In this document: piece by piece, positions 47,201 through 60,200 of the stretch
Numbering within the stretch: position 1 is the stretch's first letter
How the letters are laid out: each line of letters begins with the position of its first letter
Source of the DNA: Mugil cephalus
Taxonomy: Eukaryota > Chordata > Actinopteri > Mugiliformes > Mugilidae
Length of the DNA: 64,000 bases
NCBI RefSeq assembly: GCF_022458985.1
Contig: NC_061777.1
Span: 11,993,668 to 12,057,667, forward strand
Direction: 5' to 3'
Made by a program: the position numbers and the translations under genes
The notes under the pieces: model-generated
Database searches by the model: none
What the model saw: the letters and a program-made list of their open reading frames with translations, nothing else
What the model was told of the DNA's origin: nothing

Positions 47201-50200
47201 TATGTGAAGTGTCTTTGCATGTTCCGATTGTCACTCTGGCTTTTTGTTTATTATATTAAATAAACCTTTCAGCCACATATGGAAGGCACACATAAGAATA
47301 ACTATATTATAAATCACCGTGTGTTAGCATTATTGTTGTTTTTTTTAATACTGAGACCTTTCCTGGATCTTCTCTGTTTTCTAGTTTGCCAGGAAGTTTT
47401 ACATTGCCCAGTGGTTCCGAGACGCCACCACAGAAGCTGAGAAGTCCATGCGTAACCAGAATCCCAAGGACGAGGACTCATCGGATGGACCGCAACACGC
47501 CAAGGAGATGGAAACTACCGGTGAAATCATGCAGCGTGCTGAGAAGCGCAAGAAGTTTCTGCGCAACATCATTAAGACCATGCCGGCTCATTTCGCCACT
47601 CTGAAGTAAGGACGTGTGCTGTCTTTGATTAGTCGCATCTTGAATGTTTGCGCAGTATTTCTTGTTTTCACAGTTTCCCTGCAAGTTAAATCATTTTGTA
47701 CAACTCATTTGCCTTTCTCACCAGAATGAACTCTGACACTGTGGACTACGAGGACTCCTGTCTGATCGTGCGTTATTTGGCCTCCATGAGGCCGTTCGCC
47801 CAGAGCTTTGATATTTATTTAACACAGGTACGATTTATATTTCCTCACTATAAGTCTCTTTGTTTTTAATGAAACATAATAACTGTAAAAACACTTTTTT
47901 TCTTTTTTAATAGATCTTGCGAGTCCTAGGGGAAAGTGCCATCGCTGTAAGGACTAAAGCCATGAAATGTCTGTCTGAGGTTGTGGCTGTGGACCCCAGC
48001 ATACTGGCAAGGGTACGTGTGGCTCTATTCTGTTACGTATGCGAGTTATTTTGTCGTCTTTTTTTTTTTTTTTTTGTCCCTGTGCTGTTTACTGACACTG
48101 CCTTGTTTTTTTTCTGTAGTCTGACATGCAGCGTGGCGTTCATGGTCGTTTGATGGACAACTCCACCAGCGTGAGGGAGGCAGCTGTAGAGCTGCTGGGC
48201 AAATTTGTGCTCAGCAGACCCCAACTCACTGAGCAGTACTATGACATGCTCATTGAGAGGATACTGGTGAGTTACTTAGACCTAAGTAGCGCTACAGTAA
48301 TTGACAGTTATATGGTACCCACCAAACTATGGCATGTTTTTAAAAAGGAGTGTTGTTGTAAATGGGTCGGTTGTTTCGTGGTGTCTAGACCTCGAGTGCC
48401 CCACTGTGGTGCTGCAGTTAGAGATATTTTTAAAGTCATTCATATGTCTATTTTAATGCCCTTGTCCATATATAGCGAAGACACAATGTGTTTAAATATC
48501 TCTGCTTTATTGCTGTATTGTTAGATTAATCATCACACTGTGGATTGGCAGTTGATGGTTATTGACGAGGTTTATTTGAGTAGTGCTCCTTTCGTTGTAT
48601 ACCGATGACCTTTTGTATTGGCTGCCTCCCACAATATGTTTTCAGTCTAGAGTTACACATTAAGATTCTCGTAAACTATTTTTGTAAACTGATCTTGTTT
48701 GAAACTAGTGATATTGAACAGCTGGTGCTGTACACGTCTTGTGCTTGGAAGGGAATATTTTTATGGCCACTTAATTTACAGGAGAATCACTGCAAAGATT
48801 AATAAGCGAAGTTGCATAAATGGGCCATTTGGGCTGTCTCAGGTTGCTTTTATGTGATTGAAATAAGCTGTTTAGGATTAAGGCTGATCCTTGTGATGTA
48901 TGCAGTAGTCATATTCATACTGAAATGCACTCAAACATAAAAGCTTCCTACTTATTCTTTGGACTTGGCATCTGGGAGGTGAAGGCATTGAAATTGTTGT
49001 GCCTGTTGTCATGGAAATGTTCAGGAGGGTTCAGGAGAAGTTCACCCTTTATTGCAGTCTTATACTGCCACCTGTTGGCAAACACACGCTATTGCAAATA
49101 ATACTGAAAATGTGTAAATGAAAACATCGTCTTGTGTGTAATATTTTCATGTCCCTGGATGATTTGAACTGTTTTTGATGCACAGGACACTGGTATTAGT
49201 GTGAGAAAACGGGTGATCAAGATCCTCAGAGACATCTGTCTGGAGCAACCGACCTTCAGTAAGATTACTGAGATGTGTGTGAGGATGATCCGCAGGGTCA
49301 ATGACGAGGAAGGTATCAAGGTACGGAGCAGCTGCTTGTTTGTTTCCTCATGCGTCTGATTTGTAGAGATAAATTGACTCCTGTAAAATTTATCAATATA
49401 ATTTAATTGATCTTTTATGAATGTTTGTATAGATCTTCTCAATATTGCATCGATATTTTCACAAATCCTAGTTTAAAATATCTGTAAAAATATCAGCCTA
49501 ACCAAATGACGCTTGTGTTGCTCATAGAAATTGGTGAATGAGACATTCCAGAAGTTGTGGTTTACGCCAACTCCAGCCCACGACAAAGAGACCATGACCA
49601 GAAAGATTCTCAACATCACTGACGTGGTCAGTTTAACTGACTTATACGTTTCTTCTCTACAGCTATAGAAATAAAATGATATATATAAAAAACTGCATAG
49701 ATGTACATCAACCCTCAACCTGTTTGCCATCTTCTTCAGGTTGCAGCGTGTCGAGACACTGGCTACGACTGGTTTGAACAGCTTCTTCAAAATGTAAGTG
49801 TTTGACTTTGTGTCGATGCCTCATCAGTCCACGAAATATTACGCTTTTAAAAAGATTTGGAAAGTGAATGTTGCCTCTTCTGCTCCAGCTTCTCAAATCT
49901 GAAGAGGATGCGTCGTACAAGCCAGCCAAGAAGGCCTGTGTTCAGCTAGTTGACAACCTGGTAGAGCACATCCTTAAATACGAGGAGTCTCTTGCAGGTA
50001 TACATGTTTTTTTAAATAGCCTACTAAGTCAATAGTTTTTTGTGTGTTTATACTTAAACTCAGTACCAAGTAAGCAATTTATTTATGTTTTCTTGATGTT
50101 TTTTATTTCCTCTTTCCTCTTCAGAGAGCAAAGGGGTAAACTCAACACGGCTTGTGGCGTGTATCACCACCTTGTACTTGTTCAGCAAGATCAGAGCCCA

Positions 50201-53200
50201 GCTGATGGTCAAACATGCCATGACCATGCAACCCTACCTGACCACAAAGTGTAACGTAAGTTGTTACTGCAGAATCATTAATAAAATACTCTAATTAAAT
50301 ATTTCAAGTCTTTAAAATGAGTGTGGATTTTTAATCATAACGAACAGTTTCCATATTGTTTCCCCCGCAGACTGCCAATGACTTCATGGTCATCTGTAAC
50401 GTGGCAAAGATCTTGGAGCTTGTGGTTCCTCTGATGGAGCATCCCAGTGAAACGTTCCTTGCCACCATCGAAGAAGACCTCATGAAACTCATCATCAAAT
50501 ATGGCATGACTGTGAGTGGCGGCGATGCGATGACACGTGATCTGTGGGAGTTGAAGTGTTATCAGAACTGACTCGATGGGTTTCCCTTCTTCCTCCAGGT
50601 GGTCCAGCACTGTGTGAGCTGTCTAGGAGCTGTTGTCAACAAAGTTACGCACAACTACAAGTTTGTGTGGGCTTGCTTCAACAGATTCTATGGTGAGATA
50701 TACACTTAGCAGCTTTGATATGGTAGCTGCTGTTACACAACACATAATGCAACAACAGATAACATTCAACTTTTAAATCTTTTCCAAGGTGCACTTAACA
50801 AGCTGAAGATTCAGCATCAGGAGGATCCTAACAGCACAACGTTGGTAGCAAACAAGCCTTTCCTGCTGCGATCACTCTTCACTGTGGGGGCCCTGGCACG
50901 ACACTTTGATTTTGATCTGGAAGAGTTCAAGGGCACCAACAAGGTAACACAAGTGTCAGTGTTTAGTCATCTTAAACTGGAGAACATCTTACCGTAGCCA
51001 TATTTTGAGCCACAGCCAAGATACGCTGCACCGTTACTCTGAGACTGCTGCTGTTATGATTATTAAAATGTGTTGTATCTCACTGCTATGCGTGTTGTGT
51101 GTAGGTTGTTATCAAGGAGAAAGTTCTTGAGCTGCTGATATACTTCACCAAACATGATGACGAGGAGGTCAAGACCAAAGCCATCATCGGCTTAGGTGAG
51201 AACATTTTTTAAAATCACAGGTTAACACATATATATATGTATATATATACTGTACATGGAGATGGTATTATTTACTTTGCTTTGCTCTTTGTCGTCGTTT
51301 TTCTTCAGGTTTCCTTGTCATCATGCATCCCAGCCAGATGTTTATGCCTGAGGTGAAGACCTTGTACAACGGCATCCTGGCTGACAGCGCCTCTTCCATC
51401 AACCTCAAAATCCAGATCCTCAAAAATCTCCAGACGTACCTTCAGGAGGAGGACACACGAATGCAGGAAGCAGACAGAGAATGTAAGTTTGGTTGATTAT
51501 GTAGTTTTAAAAAAAAAGATTCTTGATTCAGCACTCTGGTATTTTATCCTCTGTTAATATAAACTATAAGTTGATGACACAATCAACAGCAGCTGAAGTG
51601 GTCTGCCATAAGTTTAACATTTTGTAGTATTTCTGTATTATTATTTGTATTATATAATGAACGCTGTGCCCTTTCTTGTTCCTCGCAGGGAAGAAACTGT
51701 CCAAACAGGAGGATCTGAAGGAGATGGGAGACATCTCTTCAGGGATGAGCAGCTCCATCATGCAGCTTTATCTGAAACAGGTGCTGGAGGCGTTCTTCCA
51801 CACCCAGTCCAGTGTACGGCACTTTGCTCTCAACGTCATAGCTCTCACACTCAACCAGGGTCTCATTCATCCTGTGCAGGTAAGAAGTTAAAGCCGGAGC
51901 CTGTAATCTACCAATACGATACGAATATCAAACAATTATATTTTTCATTTAGCAGTAAGATGTGTTTTGTGTGTAAGCGTTAAAAGCATGCTAACTAAAA
52001 ATGCCCAATATTTATTATTATGTGTTCCATAGCTTATTTAAAAACTTTCCCCTTAACACAAATATAAATGTAGGCATGTGGACTGAAGACGTTGCTTCGT
52101 TCTGTTTGTGCAGTGTGTACCCTACCTCATTGCGATGGGAACAGACCCAGAGCCCAGCATGAGGAACAAAGCTGACCAGCAGCTGGTGGAGATTGACAAG
52201 AAGTACACAGGCTTCATCCATGTGAGTGTCCATGTGTTTGTCTTGTTACTCAAGTTTGTGGCTTTAAATTAGCTAAATCCTTTGAATCCATATAACAAAC
52301 CCCTGTGAAACCATTTTCCATTAACAACCTTGATTATGAAATGAGCAACAGGTGATGACTCAGTCATTCAGTAACATCTTAGCACAGAGTAAGATGTGAC
52401 AGGATACGTGAGCTGACCCTTAGATTGATGAGATAGTAAAATATTTACAGTACGCTGTGTGTGAGAATATCACTGTGAATGAGATATGCTAACGCTCCTC
52501 TGCCAACCCGTATTCGATCTCAGATGAAGGCAGTTGCTGGGATGAAGATGTCGTACAGTTTGCAGCAGGCCATCAACATGTCTCGTAAATCCATCATAAG
52601 AGGCTTCAGACAGGACGAGACCCACTCAGCTCTCTGCTCCCACCTCTTCTCTATGATCCGAGGGAACCGGCAGCATCGGAGGGCTTTTCTCATCTCGTTG
52701 TTGAACCTCTTTGACGACAGCGCTGTGAGTTAACCTGCGCTCATCTTAACATGACGAAGTGCTCATTAGTGTAAAGTGGCATGTCCTGATTACCCACATG
52801 CCAGGTGAACATTGAAAATCTACCTTTTGTTTTGTTTTTTTTAAATACATTTCCTCGAAGTGAGTCTTGACCAGAAAAAAAAGGTTGTTTTATAGAAGTC
52901 TTATGACAGTTTTCAAAACTTTTGTTCATAAAGAGATGTGTTTAAGCAGCTATTTCAGCCTCTTTTCATGGCAGACCTCGACTTGTCACAGAAGGGAAAA
53001 CAAAGGTGTATTAATGAAAATGTGGGTCCCATTGAGTACCCCACTAAGCCTCAACACAGAACCATCAAACACAGGACGTCCCATAAGTGGACTATAATTA
53101 AGACACCTGTGCCTTCCCTACACTTTAAAATGTATTCTGTGAAAAAGGTGAACTAACAATGGTTTAAATGAAACACTGCTACTGACTAACGGTCTTTCTT

Positions 53201-55071
53201 TTCCCATCTTTGTCTCTGCAGAAGACAGAAGTAAACATGCTGCTGTTTATCGCGGACAACCTTGCTTGTTTCCCATACCAGAGCCAGGAGGAGCCTCTCT
53301 TTATCATGCACCACATAGACATCACCCTCTCCGTCTCTGGCAGCAACTTGTTGCAAACCTTCAAAGAGGTAGAGGGACATTTGTGAAAGATATCTTGCCT
53401 CTAAAATGTTCATTTAGATGGTTTTTGAACATCCTCAGAAGCACAACGCAGAAAAGAAAACATGCACTTGTCTGTATACTAAGTCGTTATTAAAACGTCT
53501 TTCCTCTCTGTCCAGCTTCTTTTAAAGGAGCCGAGGCGTAAGGAGAAGAAGGTAAAGAAGGAGTGGAAGAACGTGTCAGATGGGGAGGACGAAGAGAAGA
53601 TGAACTGTGATTTTCCCCGGAGTGACGACGAAGAAAACGGCAACAGCGAGAACGACGGTGAAGATGTGGTACGGCGGCCCAAAAAGTCAAGGCAACCTGT
53701 CGCAAACAGCTCAGAGTCCGAATCTGATCTGGAGGACTTGGATGTGGAGGACGCGGAGAAAGTGATGAGGCTCCTCCCGGACAATCCCAGCGGCCTCTTG
53801 GACTTTGCCAACGCCGTTCAGGGCATCCTGCTTCTGTTGGTTCTCAAACAGCACCTGAAGAACCTGTATGGATTCTCTGACAGGTAAGATGTCTATGACC
53901 TTTAATTCTATGCAGCCTTTATCTAATTAATATGCAGAACATCCGTAACTCAAAACATGTGTTTGTCTTCAACAGTAAAATTCAGAAGTACTCTCCAACT
54001 GAGTCGGCCAAGGTGTACGATAAAGCGGTGAACAGAAAAGGCAGCGTTCAGTTCCACCCGCGACAAACGCTCGACTTCATCACCAACAACATGGCTCGCG
54101 CCAATCTGACAGAAGATGTAAAAAAGAGGATAGTCAAACAGTACCTAGATGTAAGTAATTACAGTTCATCTGATTGCTGGTCCAGTTATGGCAACGGCTT
54201 TGGTTCTAAAAGTCTTTATTTCAATTTCACTTGTATGAAGAGCGCAGTACATTCAGTTTGCTTACTACAGCTACATGATTTTATTTTAAATTTACATCTG
54301 TGTATTAAATCTGTTCTTTTCAAGAGATTCAATAGTTGGTTTGTAACATTTTACAGCAATATTTGGTTAGATGTCTGCGTGAAACTTCCTCTCAAAGTTC
54401 TCGTCTTCCTTCCTCACAGTTCAAGGTTCTGATGGAACATCTGGACCCAGATGAAGAGGATGAGGAGGGAGAAGCGTCAGCCAGTGCTAACATCAGAAAC
54501 AAAGCCATAAACGCCCTTCTTGGAGGCCCCGGCCCCATGTCGGGACCCAGCCCACGCAATCAGGCAGGACCAGAGACTGATGATGATGATAGCGACGGCG
54601 ACGAAAGGACCCCTGGGGTGAGAACGACGATTCAGGCTGTTGGTAGATTTCAGTTAAAGTTGCGGTGGAAAATAAATGTAACCTTCCTTCATTGTGTTTC
54701 CTGTGCAGTCCTCTCGAAAGTCAAGGCGAGCTGGCGACTCCTCGGATCCCGGCCGTATGAGCGAGACAGTGGATGCTATGGATGTGATTGCCCTTTGCTG
54801 CCCCAAATACAAGGACCGGCCGCAAATCGCTCGAGTCATCCAGAAAACCTCCAACGGGTACAACATCCACTGGATGGCTGGCTCCTACTCGGGGCCCTGG
54901 GCGGAAGCCAAGAAACGCGACGGCCGTAAACTGGTGCCTTGGGTGGACACTATTAAGGAGTCGGACATCATTTACAAGAAGATTGCCTTGACCAGCAACC
55001 ACAAACTGAGCAACAAAGTAGTACAGACTTTACGCTCACTGTATGCAGCGCGGGAAGGAGGAGCTAGCTAA
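35521..55071 (+). CDS. nipbl: Nipped-B-like protein, cohesin loader subunit (Scc2/NIPBL)
   Basis: Forty-seven coding exons, listed in the four block entries, sum to 7629 bases and give 2542 aa, with every phase closing. The start is MNGDMPHVPITTLAGIASL as in vertebrate NIPBL; the end is LRSLYAAREGGAS. NIPBL with MAU2 loads cohesin on DNA and activates its ATPase for loop extrusion. The order of parts is: N-terminal MAU2-binding and disordered region, PVVVL HP1-binding motif (residues 728-732), basic segment, HEAT-repeat body, acidic linker, conserved C terminus. Human isoform A is 2804 aa; the shortfall lies mainly in the disordered middle. Teleosts carry nipbla and nipblb; I cannot say which this is. 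No frameshift or internal stop was met, so the gene looks functional. Confidence 0.97.
37749..37777. repeat. Poly(T) tract
   Basis: About 28 T in the nipbl intron after coding exon 5; a similar T run of about 26 lies at 41262-41287 in the intron after exon 10. Confidence 0.9.
42130..43656 (+). other. nipbl: nipbl coding exons 11-13 (residues 691-876, HP1-binding motif and basic region)
   Basis: Exons: 42130-42337, 42464-42640 and 43483-43656. Exon 11 carries PVVVL (42241-42255), a PxVxL motif of the kind bound by HP1 chromoshadow domains. Exon 12 has LKELPPELLAEIESTMPLCE and RKRSTVNEKPKYAE. Exon 13 is Arg/Ser/Asp-rich (SRYRDSSEEDSPPPS), a likely nuclear and charged linker. Confidence 0.93.
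42789..43438. mobile_element. Non-autonomous DNA transposon in nipbl intron
   Basis: The left end CAGTGCGTTTACATGCGCA and the reverse complement of the right end, CTGTACATTTACATGCACA, match at most positions and form terminal inverted repeats. Inside are several AATCGGATTAAG-like words typical of a common fish transposon family with a GTTTACATGC terminus. No transposase frame survives. It sits between coding exons 12 and 13 and ends 45 bp before the exon 13 start. I did not find a clean target-site duplication. Confidence 0.7.
43766..53368 (+). other. nipbl: nipbl coding exons 14-43 (residues 877-2175, HEAT-repeat body)
   Basis: Exons: 43766-43927, 44015-44118, 44207-44293, 44378-44609, 44947-45098, 45206-45286, 45452-45552, 45763-45892, 46010-46092, 46369-46501, 46832-46975, 47070-47156, 47385-47605, 47725-47827, 47914-48012, 48120-48266, 49186-49320, 49528-49626, 49740-49793, 49889-49997, 50125-50255, 50371-50511, 50599-50692, 50789-50943, 51105-51195, 51309-51482, 51689-51879, 52114-52221, 52524-52724 and 53222-53368. 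Nearly identical to mammalian NIPBL over long runs, such as LLGKHQLNELGSESAKIKAM, LHGRLMDNSTSVREAAVELL-type and KADQQLVEIDKKY blocks. It forms the hook-shaped helical repeat body that grips cohesin and DNA. Confidence 0.95.
53516..55071 (+). other. nipbl: nipbl coding exons 44-47 (residues 2176-2542, C-terminal region)
   Basis: Exons: 53516-53883, 53976-54150, 54420-54617 and 54709-55071. Exon 44 starts with an acidic/basic linker (EEKMNCDFPRSDDEENGNSE) and ends in LLLLVLKQHLKNLYGFSDS. Exon 46 is acidic (DPDEEDEEGEASAS). The last exon encodes the conserved tail VDAMDVIALCCPKYKDRPQI and KLVPWVDTIKESDIIYKKIA, as in the long human isoform. Stop is TAA 55069-55071. Confidence 0.95.
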
Positions 55072-57040
55072 TGGCTCCCGTGTGATGTTTTTACTTTTTC
55101 TTTTCCTTTTTTTTTTTTTTTTTGTTCCCCTGCTCCATTTCTACTTTATTGAAATCTTCATCTTCCCTGCTCCTGCTCCTCCCCCTCAACCTGCCACCTC
55201 CAACAACACAGCCAAACTTCACTGGATTCCTAACCTCCCCCTCTCTTTCCTCATTTTTGTAAGAAAACACAAGAGGGCAAGAATATTTGACACTACATAC
55301 TTTTACATGAGTTATTCTTGCAAAAATGACACAAAACATAAGACTTATATTAGAGGGACTGCTCATGTTTTGTTTGTGTACAAGTTCAGAGGATAGAATC
55401 CTGAAGGCATTAAAGGAATAATTCACCCAAATTGTCCCTTAAAAGGCTATCAGAAAAGAGACCTGGAGGGAAATGTTTTGTTAACATTGTTGTGGGAGCT
55501 CCTTCGCTGTTGTGCAGCAGATTCCAGTTGCTCATTTCTACTCTGTATAATAGTTTAACACGTCAAAAAATTAAAATGTTTATATCAAAAAAGTTGTAAA
55601 AAAAGAATAAAACATAAGTGAATGTTGGAAATTAGTCTTTTTGATGTTCTTATTAAAGTGTTTTTGGAGTTTATTATACTAATAGCACCCTGATGGTTTT
55701 TCCTTTTAGCTTTTAGATATTTGGAAGAAAAAAAAAAGAAGGAAAAAAAAACAGAAAAATAAGAATTTTTATTTTTGTTCACTTTTATTTGTCCATGCTG
55801 TACAATGGCAGAGTCCTCTGAATATAATTTATTCTATTTCGAACTACGCATGCAGTATATGTGGCCTATTACAGGAGGATATTTTGTAAATGTAGATTTT
55901 GTTGTATTAGGTCACCCTAGGAATAAGAGGAAAGGGGATTCATACCCTTTTGGTGGAACAAATACTGCAATAAATTTTCTACTTCTCTTTGTCACTTGTC
56001 GGCTCCAAGTGTTAATCTGATCTTTTCATTTTGAAACGTTGACAAGCTTGAAATGAGGATCACGAGAATGAGAGAACATGCAAATGATGCAAAACAATAA
56101 TGATAGAAGTATGGTCATAGATGGCTGTTTCAGTTTTTCCTATATTAGCATATGTTTACTAATCATTTAACATATTGAGGATTATTAGTAGTACAATACA
56201 AAATACTTTACCAGAAGAATTTTTCAACACTGTCTGAGCAAAGTTGTCCTTTTTAAACTTATCATTCAGTCTTGATAATCATTGTAAAGTAACATATTTT
56301 ACTGAATCTAAGTTGTTTGACCACCTTTGTGTTTGTTCACACAAACCTGTTGCTTATCTTTTGCCGCAACTTCCTTTGGTTCCATTGTCAACCAGTGCTC
56401 CTGTTTTTAAAACACAACCCAGCACCCATGTAACTAACTCAGGGTTAAATAAGAGTTATTCATTTATTTGTTGTGGCTTTTTAAGTCACTTTCTTGGTTC
56501 CCAGTTGTCATACGGTAAATATTCTACACTGGGTAGAATCGTTAACATATATTTTTCTTTTTCAAGTTCAGACTCGCACTTTATTGTCCCCGGCGTTACC
56601 TGATACCAGAAGGGAGGAGTGTGAAACGTGTATTTTAGGTAGTGTGTTTCTGTTTGTGATGGGGAGCATGGTGAAGTAACAGGTGGCACAGTACATGATG
56701 ATCGGTTCGATAATGCTGCAGTACAGATGGAGTAGAAAAGTGGGTCTTGACAAAGAGGGACATGAGTGTATGGATGGCATAGAGTCTTTGCTGGCAGTAT
56801 TTGTGCATGTTGCACTATTTCCACTGTCAATTATGAGTCCTTTTATCTTGGTGATGTTGAGAAGGAGAAAGTTGATAAGTGGAAGTAATTTTACTGATTA
56901 CCAGATGTTCATGAATGGTGTTGATCGTAGCTTTTAAGATTACATTTAATATAATTTATACACGTTAAGAGTTTTAGGTAGTAAAACAGAAGTCAATCAT
57001 CGATTTATACTCAATATTGTGTATTTATGTATAAATGTGA
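55072..57040 (+). other. nipbl: nipbl 3' UTR and intergenic spacer
   Basis: AATAAA signals at 55606-55611 and 55969-55974 are candidate ends of nipbl. Beyond about 56000 the sequence is AT-rich and holds the reverse-transcriptase remnant at 56570-56930. No further gene is seen before the ndc80 promoter. Confidence 0.55.
56570..56935 (-). mobile_element. Decayed LINE reverse-transcriptase fragment
   Basis: The minus strand reads LHLYCSIIEPIIMYCATCYF and further on SHSSLLVSGN, in the order and spacing of the C-terminal reverse-transcriptase region of fish L2/Rex1-type elements (FY.S.IES...Y....W then LLPSGRRYR). The usual W and GRR positions are not intact, so the match is weak. It lies between nipbl and ndc80. 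Confidence 0.35.
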
Positions 57041-57089
57041 CGGTTGTTTTCCTTTGCGCGAAGCATTCATGGACCATCAGGCTTTCCGT

Positions 57090-57202
57090 ACCGTTGTGAC
57101 GTCACCGCCCTCGCCCATTTCCGCTGTTTTGTGAAGTTTCGGCGGGTTTTACAAATACGTTTGATATTCACTTTATGAGCATTAGCCGTCGGAGAGCGCA
57201 AT
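57090..57202 (+). promoter_or_regulatory. ndc80: ndc80 promoter with CRE and E2F-like sites
   Basis: A full palindromic CRE, TGACGTCA, lies at 57097-57104. TTTCGGCGGG at 57137-57146 resembles an E2F site, as expected for a cell-cycle gene. Both are within about 110 bp of the start codon; the transcription start is not marked by a TATA box. Confidence 0.55.
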
Positions 57203-60200
57203 ATGGAGCGGTAAGTATAGTAAACATTAGAAAACAGTTACAAATCACATTTTGCAATAACGTCGATGATCAGCAAACTAGATTCTAACATAAAAATGAT
57301 TGGTTTTGGTGACTTGGCTCACAAAAGCGAGCCTGTCGCAGTTGTTGTTAGCCAAAGCTAGCTACCGTTAGTCTTTACGTAGACCGTTGTCAACAGCAAC
57401 AGTTACTTTACGATATCTATGCTTTCTGGCACCGGTTATCAAATGAAGTTGATACTCTTAATTTGTTATTTCGAGTTTTCACTATTAAACATTATCTCAC
57501 TCGAAGTTTGTAGTAGCTACGGCGCTAGTTAGCCACCTCGGCTACTACGTAAACATAGCTGATTCTGACAGACGCTACCATAGTTTGCTTTGCCCAGTGC
57601 CCACACCCACTAACGTTCACTTGTAATATACGTCGTAATTATTGCACTTAAATACGGTCAATTTATTGTGTGACTGCGAACCAGTTAAACAACATTAACC
57701 AACGACCTCTCTTTGTTTTTGTAATAACTTGTGTCCAGTGGAAGGATGAGTCGAGTTACAGGCAGCAGACTGTCAGAGCTGCCGCTGAGAGTGCAGGACA
57801 ACAGGATGAGTATGGTGTATACGACACCACAGAGGTTAGTAACTTACTATAATAAACCCAGGCATTTGCAGCAATGAACAAAGTTAATTCATTCTTTTAC
57901 TAAATATTCTCTGGTTCTGTATTAGCGAAGATTAGTGTGACAGCCACAGAGGAGTTAAGAAGGGGGGTTCACATAGGGAGCCTCTCGATTAGACTAGATT
58001 AGATCACATAGATACTTTATTTATCCCCCCGGCTGATGATTAAATTCAGCGAGTTGTTACAGTCACTTCTTTATGTATACTTCAGACAACTTCCCAGCAT
58101 ATTCATTTGAGATTGCTATCTGCACAAACAGATAAAGCTTCTGAGTGTAGTTTCATACAATTTCCCATGTGATTGTAAACAAACAGTGGCTTCCTGTTTT
58201 TAGATTTGGGCTTTATTTTGGACATGGATTGATGGAAACTTGTTCAAATGTAAACCAGAAATGTGAATGCATTAGATTGTTCACAATTTACTTTTTTTTT
58301 TTCACGTTTTACAGTAAACAGCCCGCATTTGGAAAGCTCAGCGTATCCAAACCACAGTCTGGGACCTCTGAAAGGCGTACCAGTTTCTTTGGCGCCAGGT
58401 ACGTGAAAAATATTTCATGAATTCATTCATACAAATAGTCTTAAGACAGGTTGTAAGATGAAGTACCAGATATACCGAGCCATTTTAAATCAGTGTCACT
58501 GTAACCGTTACACTTCAGAATACTGATAAATAAACTTTGATCCTATTGAAGCATCTGTCTTTTGTTGTTTTTGTTTCAATAAATTCTTTCTGTATTCAGT
58601 TATTTAAATGCAAATCAAATAAAAAAAAGTGTCTATGTCAAATAGCAATATTATAAATATATATTATTAAATTGGTTGCAGGACTAGTGGAGCCAACATG
58701 CCTCGTACCAGCACCATGTCAGGGTTTGGAGGAACTGAGAAGATCAAAGATGCCAGACCACTACATGACAAATCTTATGTTCAGCAATGTATCAGACAGC
58801 TACATGAGGTAAAAAAAAAAACAAAAACTGTGTAATCTATGTACACACAAAAAACAGTTTTTCTTTGTGCAGTGTCCAGGGTTTCTGCTAAGTCTAAAAT
58901 TTGATAATCCCAATTTAACACCTTAAAAAATTCAAGCATATTTTGCATTGCAGGCTTTAAATTACATTTAGTCAAGTCTTAAATCCCTATGTCCATTTAC
59001 TGCTTCATTTGCAGTATGACCCCCTCTGGCCTCTGCTTATGATGTTTCTGTTGAATGACAATAGATTTGTGTTATTTTGAAAGTAAGACTGAATCTTGAA
59101 GTCTTAAATTTCACTTTCAAACCTGCAGAAACACCTCTGCCCCCTTTATATTAAACTCTACTGCCCCACAGTGGCTGTATCAAAAATGTCACTGAGGCAA
59201 ACAGCAACATGCACTCATTCATTTTCTGGAACTGCTGAGAACTCTTCTAACACCCCATATCTGAATTTGTGTGATGCATGCATTAACAACACACAAATCT
59301 GAAAGGCTTAAATATTATTGTAGTTTAATCTTTATTGTAACAGATTTTGCAGCCCACACAGCAGTATAGATGCATTTTAGTCAGCATGTGAATCCACACT
59401 TCTGTCAAATAATTTATTCTCTTATATTTTTCTAGTTCTTGACAGAGCAGGGTTTCCCAGGGACTTTGTCGTCAAAAACCCTCCAGTCTCCCTCCACCAA
59501 GGAGTTTGTGAAGATGTTTGAGTTCATCTACCGCCAGCTAGACCCAACCTTTGAGTTGCCAAACTCAAAGGTTGAGGAGGAGATTCCAGCTATCCTGAAG
59601 AGCTTGAGGTAAAATGCCTTGTTGCTGTTTTAGCAAGGCATGTTTATCTATTAGTTTTTTGTTCGTCTGAGTCTATACGGCACATATGTTAACCGTAAAA
59701 TTGTCATCATAGCTGATTATTTAAAAAACTGTTGAGAAAATAAATAAATAACCTACAGACTACCTTATGTCACCAGGTTTTAATTTGGATCGTCTAATGT
59801 ATTTTCAGAAACATTTCTGAATCTTTTTTTTTTTGTTGTTTGTTTAAGGTATCCATTTGTTCTCTCCAAGTCCTCTATGTATTCTGTTGGAGCTCCTCAT
59901 ACCTGGCCTCAGGCCCTGGGTGCCCTCATTTGGCTAATTGATAACGTCAAGGTGAGGAACAAACACTTTTTATTAAGGTTCACTGGCAGTTATATCACAA
60001 AAACAAGTCAAATTTCTCCTTTAGTGAAACTGGTTAAAATCTGTGTTTTCCTGTTTGTCAGATCTGTTGGAGTTTGAGTCAGCAGGAGCTGCTCTTCAGC
60101 GACTTCTGTGAAGACAGTGATAACATCGAGGAAGGGGCTCAATATAACAAGGTACTCTTAACTTCTTTGAATGTCACCATGTAGCATAACAGCTAATAAA

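Noticed and set aside
55775-56020. 81-codon frame after nipbl
   Set aside because: It lies in the nipbl 3' UTR, is AT-rich and ends without any supporting signal.
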